Shown: positions 8,677 to 16,636, counted from the stretch's first letter. The stretch: 16,755 nucleotides of DNA from Porogramme epimiltina (GCA_900155495.1 FTLJ01001005.1:1-16755); one strand, 5' to 3'. A program made the numbers and translations. Notes: generated by a model from the letters alone, not told the origin.

Positions 8677-9920
8677 ATGATTGGACCCGACATTCCAGCC
8701 CATCTCCTCGCGCAGCCCTCGTCCTCGGCGGCAGAAGACGACACGTCCGACAACGAGGCCGGCCCTGCTCCCCCCATTGGCCCGCAGATCCCCATCGGGC
8801 CCCAGGTCCCTCCCACCGTCTCAGCAGCTACCAAGGGCCCGCCTGCGCCTGTTGAGGACGAAGACGACGATGACGAAGACTACGCGCCCGCCCTGCCGCC
8901 CCACCTTGCAGCCGCACGCGATGCAACCGCGAGGAGGGTAGTCGGTCCGACACTGCCCACCGCCGCGCCCCGGTATGCCGACGACAGCGACGACGACGAC
9001 GTAGGGCCGCAGCCACTGCCGGCGGGAGTGGTGCTTGAGGAGAAGGACGGAGTGCAGGAGTTCATGGAGCGAGAGGAGAGGCGAAGGAAGCAGCTGGAGG
9101 TACGTGTCGGACCTGCGTTCAACACTCCGCCACCGTCTGCATATGGCGTGCGGGGCAACCACGCTACGTGTCCGACGGCGTCCCCGTCCTGCAGGCCCGT
9201 ACAAAGACCACGCCCGACTGACGTCCCCATTAGGAAGGGTCGAAACCGAAAGCCTTGAAGCGAGAAGAGTGGATGCTCGTCCCGCCGTCCTCGTCCGACC
9301 TCCTCGGATGTACGTCACCCCGTCCCCTTCTCCCTGCCGCCTCCCTACAGGCACTGACGCGCCCGTAGCGATCGATCCGACAAAGCTCACGCGCCCGCGA
9401 CAGTTCGCGCGCACAGCGCAGCCGTCGCGCAACGCGGACACGTCGCTGTGGACGGAGACGCCCGCGGAGCGGCAGCAGCGCATCGCGGACGAGGTCGCGG
9501 GGAAGCGGCGGCGCGCCGTGGACGTGGACCCCACCGAGGATGCGGGCGACACGCGCAAGCGGCGGCGGCACGAGGAGGAGGTGCGGCGCGGCGTCGAGGA
9601 GCACACCGTACGTCTTTCTTTCTCTCACTCTTTCTTTTTTTACTTTAGAGGAATGGACGTGCTTATGGGATTGTGTACAGAAAAAGATGCGCGGCTCGTC
9701 GCTGCTCGAGCAGCACGAGCGCACGTCTGCGCGCGCGGAAGCAGAGAAGGCGCGGCGCGGTGGCGACGACGAGGACGAGCCGCCCGCGATCTGGGACCAC
9801 GGGCGGGACATGGCGCTCGGGGGGCGGCTGATGGACGACAAGAGCCGGAGCAAGTTCATCCAGGAGGCGCGGGGGCTGGGCGACCGCTTCGGGAGCGGCA
9901 AGAGCGGAGGGTTCTTGTGA
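8677..9920 (+). CDS. GPALPP1: GPALPP motif / DUF3752-domain nuclear protein
   Basis: Exons 8677-9099, 9234-9309, 9351-9607 and 9681-9920; 996 nt, 331 residues. The N-terminus has repeated GPxxPP-like motifs: MIGPDIPAHL, IGPQIPIGPQVPP, YAPALPPHL, VGPTLPT and VGPQPLP, spaced by acidic Asp/Glu runs (EDEDDDDEDY and DDSDDDD). A KREEWML..PP segment, a KLTRPRQFART segment and a long charged Arg/Glu helix follow. The C-terminus aligns without gaps to the DUF3752 end (RGSSLLEQHE, then IWDHGRDM, then GDRFGSGKSGGFL). The start at 8677 is chosen because the family begins MIGP. Proteins of this family are poorly characterised and probably nuclear; no reaction is known. The first intron is long for this window (134 nt) and the second short (41 nt). 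The last intron has two usable acceptors, and I chose 9681 because it keeps the family spacing. Confidence 0.88.
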
Positions 9921-9997
9921 GCCTTTGTCGAGAGGGGCGGGTCTCTCGAGGGCGTCCAGTGTACGAGCGTCGAGACCTCGAGTTGGTCATGCTTTGT

Positions 9998-10005
9998 TGA
10001 CGTCA
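9998..10005. promoter_or_regulatory. Perfect CRE palindrome TGACGTCA
   Basis: The full ATF/CREB consensus lies within TTGACGTCAA, 78 bp after the GPALPP stop and 507 bp before the SDR start. The extra flanking T and A extend the palindrome to ten bases. Binding by a bZIP protein is inferred. Confidence 0.45.
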
Positions 10006-10330
10006 AATCCGACTGACATATAGAGGAAGCACGGAGAGGCGTTGTGTCGTCCGGCGCACTCGTCGCCGGCTCCGTGCTGGAGAGTGCTCACGAGGACCTC
10101 CCGAGTGCCGAATCACGCACATCATTACGGTCGGGTACGCCTTCACATGATGACCCCAGTCTTGGGTGGCTTGGGCTGCTGTGTATATGTATTCGTGCTG
10201 TTGTACGAGTACCGCGTTTGTTTGCTATCGAATCTACTCGTCGGACAACTCTGAGAGACAATGCTGCTCTGGGCTCGTACTTGTAGGGATTGCCTGAAGC
10301 AAACGCGAAGGCTACAAACACTTGACAAAC

Positions 10331-10336
10331 ATATAA
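10331..10336 (+). promoter_or_regulatory. TATA-like box of the SDR gene (ATATAA)
   Basis: ATATAA lies in GC-rich surroundings 176 bp upstream of the SDR ATG and about 110 bp before a pyrimidine-rich block. It is the best TATA candidate on the plus strand in this interval. Confidence 0.45.
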
Positions 10337-10511
10337 CCGGGCCGCTGCGTCGTGCGGGGAAACATGCGCGCCCGACCGGCACATGCGGGGCAGCGGTTGC
10401 CGGAGCCGCCGGGGCCATTTAGACGTTGCGTACGTCGTCGCGTCCCTCTCCCTCCTTCCCCTCCTCCGTGACCCCCGGCCCCTCCGCTACCACAACCACA
10501 ACCACCACACC

Positions 10512-11924
10512 ATGTCCGAACGCCTCTCGCAAGTCTCTGGCCATCTCTCTGGCGCGCTCTCCCGCGGGCTGCTCGCGGGCGAGGTCGCCATCATCACCGG
10601 TACGCGCTCTCGCCTCGTCCTCCTCTCACGCGGGGAGGCTCCTCGCGGAGCCGCCTTCGCCGAGGCTCGGTGTTACGGCGTACTGACGAGAACGACGTGG
10701 GCTCTGTTTAGGTGCTGCTCAGGTACGGACGATCCGGGGAAATGACGTAGAGGGACGCGGACTGAACGGGGGGATGTGCGCTAGGGAATCGGCCGCAGCT
10801 GCGCGCTGCTCTTCGCGAAGGAGGGCGCAAAGGTCGTCGTCACCGAGTGCGTGCTTCTATCCTCGTCGCTGTCCGAGCCTCCTTGCTGACGACGAGAGTG
10901 CTGGCGTGCCTTTTGGCTTGTTACCCCACATTCGCATTTTCACGTGATATTTGGCTCCGGTACAGCCTTGACGAGAAGAAGGCGCAGGTCGTCGTGGACG
11001 AGATCAAGGCGGCTGGCGGTGACGCGCTCGCCGTCGGCGGGGATGTGTCCGCGGACGACTTCCCGGAGAAGGTGATCACTGCGACGATCAAGTGCGTAGT
11101 CCCGCGCGTATTGCGCAATACAGAAAGCGAGGCTGACGGAAACGTGTAGGAAGTTCGGCAAGCTTAACCACATTGTGAACAACGCCGGGTTCACGTACGA
11201 CCGGATGCTGCACACGACGCCCGACGACGCGTGGGACATCATCCTGAAGGTGCACGTCCGCGCGCCGTTCCGCCTCGTCCGCGCCGCTGCCCCGTACATG
11301 CGCATTAAGGTGAGTAGCAGAACGCACCACTGTGGACGAAGGGCAGGACCGGGGTAGAAGAGGACTGACGGCGGCTGGGGCAGGGGAACACGGAGAACCG
11401 GTCGATCGTCAACGTGTCGTCGACGTCTGGGCTGCACGGGAACGTGGGGCAGGCGAACTACGCGGCGGCCAAGGCGGCGGTTGTTGGGCTGACGAAGACG
11501 ATCTGCAAGGAGTGGGGCGCGTTCGGCGTGCGGGCGAACACGGTCGCCTTTGGGCTGGTGCAGACGCGGTGCGTGGTATTCTTGTCTTGTGCGGGAGGAG
11601 CCAGATGCTGAGACGAATATCGGTTGTGATGGGAAACAGGCTGACGGCGGCGAAAGAGGAGGGCGCGAGCATCGAGATTGACGGCAAGAAGGTTGCGTTG
11701 GGCATCCCGGGCGCGGGCAAGAACGCGAGTCTCGCGCACGCGATGATCCCGCTCGGCCGCGGTGCGACGCCCGACGAGGCGGCAGGCGGTGTCCTCTTGT
11801 AAGTCTCTCTTCTTGTCGTCCGTGCTCACGTGGCGAATGCTGACGGGTGTCCAGCCTGGCGTCTCCGCTGGCTGCATTTGTGTCGGGCCACACGCTGGAG
11901 GTTACCGGTGGCGCTGGCATCTAA
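10512..11924 (+). CDS. Short-chain dehydrogenase/reductase (FabG / 3-hydroxyacyl dehydrogenase-like)
   Basis: Eight exons: 10512-10599, 10712-10722, 10785-10846, 10966-11091, 11150-11309, 11384-11568, 11640-11798, 11855-11924; 861 nt, 286 residues. The Rossmann glycine motif TGAAQGIG (residues 29-36) is complete only when the 11-nt second exon is included. Other classical SDR signatures are an acidic residue after beta-2 (VVVTD, D54), NNAG (106-109), catalytic S162, and YAAAK with Y175 and K179. The C-terminus HTLEVTGGAGI fits the family end. The acidic D54 suggests NAD(H) rather than NADP(H). The fourth-helix position that is usually Asn is His (KVHV, H131), as in the dehydrogenase part of peroxisomal multifunctional beta-oxidation enzymes. 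There is no SKL-type peroxisomal signal. The Ser/Arg/Leu-rich first 25 residues could be a weak mitochondrial presequence, which is uncertain. The substrate cannot be told; 3-oxoacyl or 3-hydroxyacyl thioesters are reasonable guesses. Residues about 214-240 form an insertion before the last helix. Confidence 0.9.
10712..10722 (+). other. 11-nt microexon of the SDR gene
   Basis: GTGCTGCTCAG lies between a CTCTGTTTAG acceptor and a GTACGG donor. It completes the Gly codon begun in exon 1 and adds A-A-Q, finishing the TGxxxGxG cofactor loop. Both flanking introns (112 and 62 nt) have good branch sites (TACTGAC and ACTGAAC). Skipping it shifts the reading frame. Confidence 0.85.
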
Positions 11925-11950
11925 CCTTGCTCGTCCCAGCGGCGATGGAC

Positions 11951-11965
11951 GGGGGCGGGCGGGCG
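11951..11965 (+). repeat. G-rich tract just after the SDR stop codon
   Basis: GGGGGCGGGCGGGCGG begins 26 bases after the stop codon on the sense strand, with three runs of at least three G and a final pair. It could fold into a G-quadruplex in the 3' untranslated RNA and affect 3'-end formation. This is pattern only. Confidence 0.4.
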
Positions 11966-12810
11966 GTAGCCCAAGTACACTAAGTACTCGTATTCAGCTC
12001 TCTTGTTGTATCTCCTCGGCTCTCCTTCGGATCCAATCTGGCGTTCCAAGTCCGTCCACCGTCCGTGGCCTGCCCGTGTGGCCGTGGCGTCCAGAATGGC
12101 TTGATGACGCGGGCCATTCGATGACATCAGAAGGACGAGCGGGGAAGGGCTTGGGGCGTGCCCCCGTCAGACGGTGGCGCACCCCCCAGCTCCCGGGCGG
12201 CGCCGCAGCGCACGCGCCGATCCCTCCGAGTCCTCGTCTCCGGTCCCCGCCCTGCCGTGCGACGCCACCCATCTCTTCCTCTCCCCGCGGACGGACGGCA
12301 CCTGGTCTATCAGGAGCCTAGCATATATTCAGTGTCGGCCGGCACAATCAGAACGGCCTGCGCCGTGCGTACGTACACGGAGGCCACCACAAGACGCTGC
12401 AGGCGGCGGCGGTGGCCGCATGCTATCACCGTGCCTCCCCCTCCCCCGCGGCGCTCGGGCGCGCTGGGGTCTGCGCAGCGCTGCATGAGACCGCTTGCGG
12501 TGGCTCTTCTCTCGCACCCTGCAGGGCGCGGTGTGAGTCTGACAACAATATTCCCAACGGCGGGCGGGTCCCCGGGCGCGCGCTGGACAGGCCTGAGTGG
12601 CGATCGCCCTCCCTGCTCGAGAGGGGCGGTTGGCCTAGCGCACGCTTGGTAGCGCCGCAAGACCGAGTGTGGCGATCGACGAGCAAGGCCTCGACTCTGC
12701 CTGCACCTGTTGAGAGATGTAGAGGCAATAAGGAAGAACGTCGGCGCGGGCGGGTGAACCGAGCTCGACGAGGAGGTCTCGGATGAGATCATCGCTCAGA
12801 CCAGGCGTGC

Positions 12811-12840
12811 GGCGGGGGACGGCGGGGGACGGCGGGGGGC
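12811..12840 (+). repeat. Three tandem copies of a 10-bp G-rich unit
   Basis: GGCGGGGGAC occurs twice and is followed by GGCGGGGGGC, all adjacent. It is followed within a few bases by TGACGTA, a CRE-like heptamer at 12844. The unit period equals one helical turn. Confidence 0.8.
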
Positions 12841-13824
12841 GCATGACGTAGGGCGAGGTACGCGCGGGCCGGGGAAGCCTGGCGAGGGCGAGGCACGCTC
12901 TGCGCCACAGAAGGCTAATGTCCTCGCGACACATGCAGCGCACCCGGCGACGCGCGTTGACTTATCGGGCTCCGTGTGGGCGGGGGCGGACGTGCGGGGA
13001 GGCAGACGCGGCCGCACTCGTAATAATAGAACGGAGACCGGCCTACAGGGCGCATACGAGACAAGGACATGATGCACATCGACGACGCGAAGCTTGCTAC
13101 CGGGTGCGAAGCGAGGACGGGGGAGGGAGACATGGGGAGGGGTTCGAAGGTTCGATCGGGGAGCGGGGTGATTAGGGGCAAGGAACGTCTCGGAGGGCAG
13201 CGGCAGCATCAGAGTATTAGATTATGGTGTAGCGTGCGAGACGAGATACGTGGTGCTAAACAGACGTGGATGCGAGCAGGACTGTGAGACGATGCGAGAC
13301 GGAGGCGCAGACGAACATGGAAAACCAGACTGGAAGGGATGGGAGTGGAGTGGTATGATGCATGGGGTGGGGTGTATACGAATGTGGCTAAAGAAGAGCG
13401 AGACGCGCGGCGAAGCGAAGGCGAAAGCGTTGAGCGGAGCGCAGAAGTCCGTGTCCATCGACGCGGCCCTTCCCCGGCCCCAGGGCCGTGCGCGCGTAAC
13501 GGCGTCCGGCGCAAAACTTGTATGGTGCAGACGGGGCCGACCGAGGACGGCCGTCGCCCGACGGACGAATTATACACGATTAATCCGCGAATATTGCGCG
13601 TGCGCGTCGTCGCCAGAACGACCAGAATGTGAATCCGCCTCCACCGCTCCGCACGCCCCTCGTCCGCCCGCGCGCGAGAAAGCCCTGGGGAAGAACGGGT
13701 CGTGGGTCCAGGGGGGTGGCCGGCGGCAGCGCCCGCCCCATCAAGCTCGATCCGCGCGTGGCCGACGGCGTGGCGCACGGACGAGCGCGGCGCGGACGCA
13801 CGGATTGATGATAAGTGCGGCAGG

Positions 13825-13847
13825 CCCCCCGCCCGCCCGCCCGCCCG
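13825..13847 (-). repeat. G-quadruplex motif (minus strand)
   Basis: On the minus strand this reads GGGCGGGCGGGCGGGC followed by six G: five G-runs with single-base loops, which is the most stable class of predicted quadruplex. It is a CCCG tandem repeat on the plus strand. It lies about 265 bp from the TATATA box at 14111. Confidence 0.75.
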
Positions 13848-14110
13848 AAAAGAACGCGTGCGCGCGATCCTAGTGCTGCCCGAGCCCTGCGCCGCGCCAC
13901 CGTCTGCCCCATCAGAGCATGATTTCTCGAATCTGCCAGCGCACGTTCCAAGGTCGATGGGGATGGGCACCGCGCGATGCAGATGGCGGGAGAAACAGAA
14001 AGCGGAAGGGGGGTAAACAACGTCAGCGACCGCCTTCCCTAGCTCGGGCGCGACAGGGGCGCCGCGCGCCTTTCCCCACCCCGGGTACTGATGCGGAGCG
14101 CCCCCGAGCA

Positions 14111-14116
14111 TATATA
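14111..14116. promoter_or_regulatory. Orphan TATATA box
   Basis: CATATATAG lies in GC-rich DNA with no assigned gene on either side. On the plus strand it would start a transcript near 14140 running antisense to the end of the G-alpha gene. On the minus strand it would point into the gene-free region. The first plus-strand ATG (14140) opens only 56 codons. Confidence 0.4.
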
Positions 14117-14619
14117 GAGACCGACTCACGTTCTTGCTGATGATCGTGCTGCATCACCCCAACACCCCCCCGTGCATTCCCGCCGCCAGCACGCCCCGGC
14201 CGTTCCGGTGGGAGGCGTCGGGTGCGGAGTGCGTTGCGTTGCCCGCAATTGCGTCCGTGTTTTGTATCCGAGGGGTTTCGCGGCGAATGGCCGGCGGGGG
14301 CAGGAAATGAAAGAGCAGGTCATGATGAGTCACCATTGTCACGGATATGCGCGAGAAACATGACGAAAACGAAAGCGAAGGTGAATGGATGAAGAAAGGG
14401 AGAACGAAAACGGGAGAGCAGAATGATCCAGGTGCCGCGACGAAAAGAGAATGAGAACGGGGGAGAAGGCGAGCGGTCGAAGGGAAGCAGAAGCGGAACA
14501 ACGCGAAATCGTCGCCGGTGACAGCACGTGGGAGGTCGACAGGGCGGGCCCGGGTCTTAAAAATCGGCCGGACTACAGTACACATATACAACAGCTCCGG
14601 CTCCAAATAGATAGCGGTC

Positions 14620-14625
14620 AATAAA
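14620..14625 (+). terminator. AATAAA motif on the plus strand
   Basis: AATAAA followed by AAG lies 22 bases beyond the G-alpha stop codon, on the strand opposite to that gene. It could be a poly(A) signal for a transcript starting at the TATATA box about 510 bp upstream, or simply part of the AT-rich 3' end of G-alpha. Confidence 0.3.
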
Positions 14626-14647
14626 AAGCGTAGGAGACCGACAGCCT

Positions 14648-16470
14648 CTAGATCAGAGCTGCCGTTTCCAGACTGTTGCGTAGGATGATGCTGAGGGGGG
14701 AAGGGGGAGATAAAAGCAAGGCGCAACCGTAAGCGCAACGTTCTCTTGACGATCGGACCCGCGGCCAAAAGAATGTGCCAGAAGGGCGAAAGGGAGTGGG
14801 GAAGGAAAAGCGGGGTGCGAAGAAAAGAAGGAACCACTCACTCTGCGGGGACAAGAAAGACGACTGTCAGCGAACCCCACACACGGGACAGCCAGTGGGA
14901 ACCACCACGCACCTTCTACTGCAGCCATGACCACTCTCAGCATCGCGGTGTCAGTTGCCGTCGTCACGCTTACACGGGTGTTAGCTCCAGCCGTCCTGCG
15001 CGGGAACGGTCTTAGCGGCGGGTGGATGTCATGACGTACTGGATGTAGATCTCCCGCTCCTTGGCGTTCGCTTTCTGCGCGAGCCTCGCGAACCGCTTCT
15101 TGAAGTACTCGCGACCAGCTTTTGCGTCTCCCGCCTCGCCATCAAAGTCCTGCGGGGGTCCACATCAGGGTCAGCCGTCAGGCACCGGGGATCATCCGTC
15201 GAGCACGGACCGGGAAGAAGTTCTTAATGTCCGAGTGTTGCACTTTCTTCTCGAACAGGTCGTTCTTGTTCAAGAAGAGGATCTAGAAAACAAGGCGCTT
15301 AGCTTCGACGACAGGTGCTCCTCCCTACCCCCACCCGCATACGCTACATCGCGCGCGCATACATCGCGACAGCACTCACAATAGACGTCTGCTTGAACCA
15401 CTGAGAGTGACATATTGAGTCCCAGATCGTCATCGCGTCTTGCATTTGATTCTACGCGCGCGCGCTCGGTTAGTTCGCAAGCGTTGACAGGCATGCAACA
15501 CGATCGAGTCCACGTACGGCATCCTTGTCCTCGACGAGGCACTGATCGAACCCACTCAAGCTGACCAGGAAAAGAATACTCGTGACGTCCTGGAAGCAGT
15601 GAATCCATTTCCGCCGCTCGCTCTTCTGCCCGCCGACGTCGACCATGAGCATATCGTGGTCACGCAACGTGAACACCGTCTCCGTGATACCAATTGTCCG
15701 TGCACGCGCATGGACAATGTCCTGCTCGTTCGGGGCGTATGATGGCTCGAACAGCCGGTCGAGGTCTGCAAAGTAGTACAGCAGGCTGCAAGAGCGAGCG
15801 TCACGAGGGAGCACGGGGAGACCGTCATCAGCAGCCGCGGCGACGCGGGGACAGCGCGGGGAAGACGCACTTTTCTGGCAACGCCGCCTCGTTACCGCGC
15901 GCGTATGCGGCTTGCACATTCGGGTCCTCCCAAAGTCGTCGCAGGACGTCGCGGTATTCGGGTGGGTAGGGTTCACTGTCCTTGATGTCCGAGGCGTCCT
16001 CGACGTAGTGGACGATGTCGCGGTTCTCTTCCGATACGTCGAGCTCCATATCCTCCATAGCGGTGATGACCTTGTGGAGGCCATCCGTAAGGTTGTTGAA
16101 CACGAGCTGACGGTAGGATTCGATTTCTTGCGAAGAGAAGGGGACGCGGTGGATGAGGCGCATCTGCTTGAGGATGGTCGACTTGCCCGAGTCTCCCGAA
16201 CCGAGCAAGAGGACCTGGGGAAACGGGTCGGGGAGTGTTACGAGGATTCCGGGGACACGGGTGTGAGAAGGAGACCGACCTTGACCTGTTTGGCCATCTT
16301 GATCTTTGCCTAGCATACATGAAGTGACGATACAGCAGACGAGGTGAGGGCGCTGTAGAGGAGCAAGAGAGATGAATACGGACCTCCTTGAGGCTCTTCT
16401 CGGCCTCTCTGTGCATCCTCTTGTCCTCCTCGGTGATCTCCACCGCGCCAGACGACATACAAGCCCCCAT
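14648..16470 (-). CDS. Heterotrimeric G-protein alpha subunit
   Basis: Exons on the minus strand: 16470..16384, 16309..16280, 16214..15871, 15785..15518, 15451..15380, 15282..15211, 15149..15040, 14968..14913, 14842 (one base) and 14690..14648; 1083 nt, 360 residues, the normal G-alpha length. The N-terminus MGACMSS fits N-myristoylation at Gly2 and palmitoylation at Cys4, so the protein sits on the inner plasma membrane. Nucleotide-binding motifs are P-loop GSGDSGKST (44-52), switch I RARTIGITE with catalytic R181 and Mg-binding T184, DVGGQKSER (203-211) with Q207, NKND (272-275) and TTATDT (330-335). The tail ends LETAALI without the Cys used by pertussis toxin. It relays signals from seven-helix receptors, for example pheromone or nutrient receptors, to effectors such as adenylyl cyclase; the pathway cannot be told. 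Compared with common G-alphas, switch I has Ile for the second Thr and the segment before YYFADLDRL is shorter. It may be one of the expanded basidiomycete paralogues. A 30-nt second exon encodes AKIKMAKQVK. Confidence 0.93.
14842..14842 (-). other. Candidate single-nucleotide exon of the G-alpha gene
   Basis: On the minus strand the sequence is TCTTGTCCCCGCAG, then A, then GTGAGTGG. The exon before ends in G (14913) and the exon after begins with C (14690), so G+A+C gives Asp347. This restores the conserved Asp in the last helix and the exact number of residues after the TTATDT motif. The upstream intron is 70 nt with a CTGAC branch site; the downstream one is 151 nt, starting with a perfect GTGAGT. 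Two-step splicing in which the first splice creates a new donor would give the same RNA. Confidence 0.65.
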
Positions 16471-16472
16471 TG

Positions 16473-16636
16473 CTAGAAAGGGAGAAGGAAAGGAAAGAGC
16501 GGAAGGGGAAGGGTGGGAAGAGGCAAGGTGCGGGCGGCCTGGAGCTCGGGCTCGGTGCTCAGGTGGACGGGGGGCGTCAAGAAGAGTCGAGAGTGCGAGA
16601 AGATCAAGGAGGATGGAGTGATGGGAACAGGCTCAC
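16473..16636 (-). other. Possible intron in the 5' leader of the G-alpha gene
   Basis: On the minus strand, GTGAGC at 16636 and a long pyrimidine tract ending TTTCTAG at 16473, two bases before the ATG, have the look of an intron of 164 nt. No coding sequence depends on it. The pyrimidine tract alone could also be the usual fungal leader. The remaining sequence to 16755 is GC-rich and shows no gene. Confidence 0.35.

Larger units (their letters stand above)
9921..10511. other. Intergenic region and promoter of the SDR gene
   Basis: These 591 bp separate the GPALPP stop from the SDR start. A perfect CRE palindrome lies at 9998-10005, an ATATAA box at 10331-10336 (176 bp before the ATG), a pyrimidine-rich stretch at about 10439-10475, and CCACAACCACAACCACCAC immediately before the start. 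This order (TATA, CT-rich block, CAAC leader) is typical of a fungal core promoter. I see no gene in it. Confidence 0.6.
11925..14647. other. Long intergenic region between convergent SDR and G-alpha genes
   Basis: These 2.7 kb lie between two stop codons facing each other. No reading frame has a recognisable domain; the longest (minus strand, 13209-14129) is rich in Arg, Ser, Pro, Ala and Gly, as expected from GC-rich non-coding DNA. It contains a CATATATT stretch at about 12322, a 10-bp tandem repeat at 12811-12840, a G-quadruplex motif at 13825-13847, a TATATA box at 14111, a purine-rich stretch at 14340-14500 and an AATAAA at 14620. An AT-rich segment at about 14565-14630 with TATATGTGTA on the minus strand is a likely 3'-end signal of the G-alpha gene. 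A non-coding or small-protein transcript is possible but not shown. Confidence 0.55.

Noticed and set aside
9035..10000. Plus-strand open frame of 321 codons overlapping the GPALPP gene
   Set aside because: It is the wrong-frame reading of the GPALPP exons and introns. The correct frame carries the DUF3752 signatures.
12158..12792. Overlapping open frames on both strands around 12158-12792
   Set aside because: They show no domain, no consistent splice sites and no start context, and are explained by GC content.
13138..13160. Two GGTTCGA words near 13140 resembling tRNA B boxes
   Set aside because: They lack the following CC and the stem pairing, and no tRNA fold could be drawn upstream.
13209..14129. 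Minus-strand open frame of 306 codons
   Set aside because: Length alone is not convincing at this GC content. The composition is low-complexity, it crosses the quadruplex repeat and the TATA box, and no motif is recognisable.
14154..14837. Minus-strand open frame of 227 codons
   Set aside because: It runs through an intron, the last exon and the 3' untranslated region of the G-alpha gene in another frame, so it is a shadow of that gene plus a CT-rich stretch.
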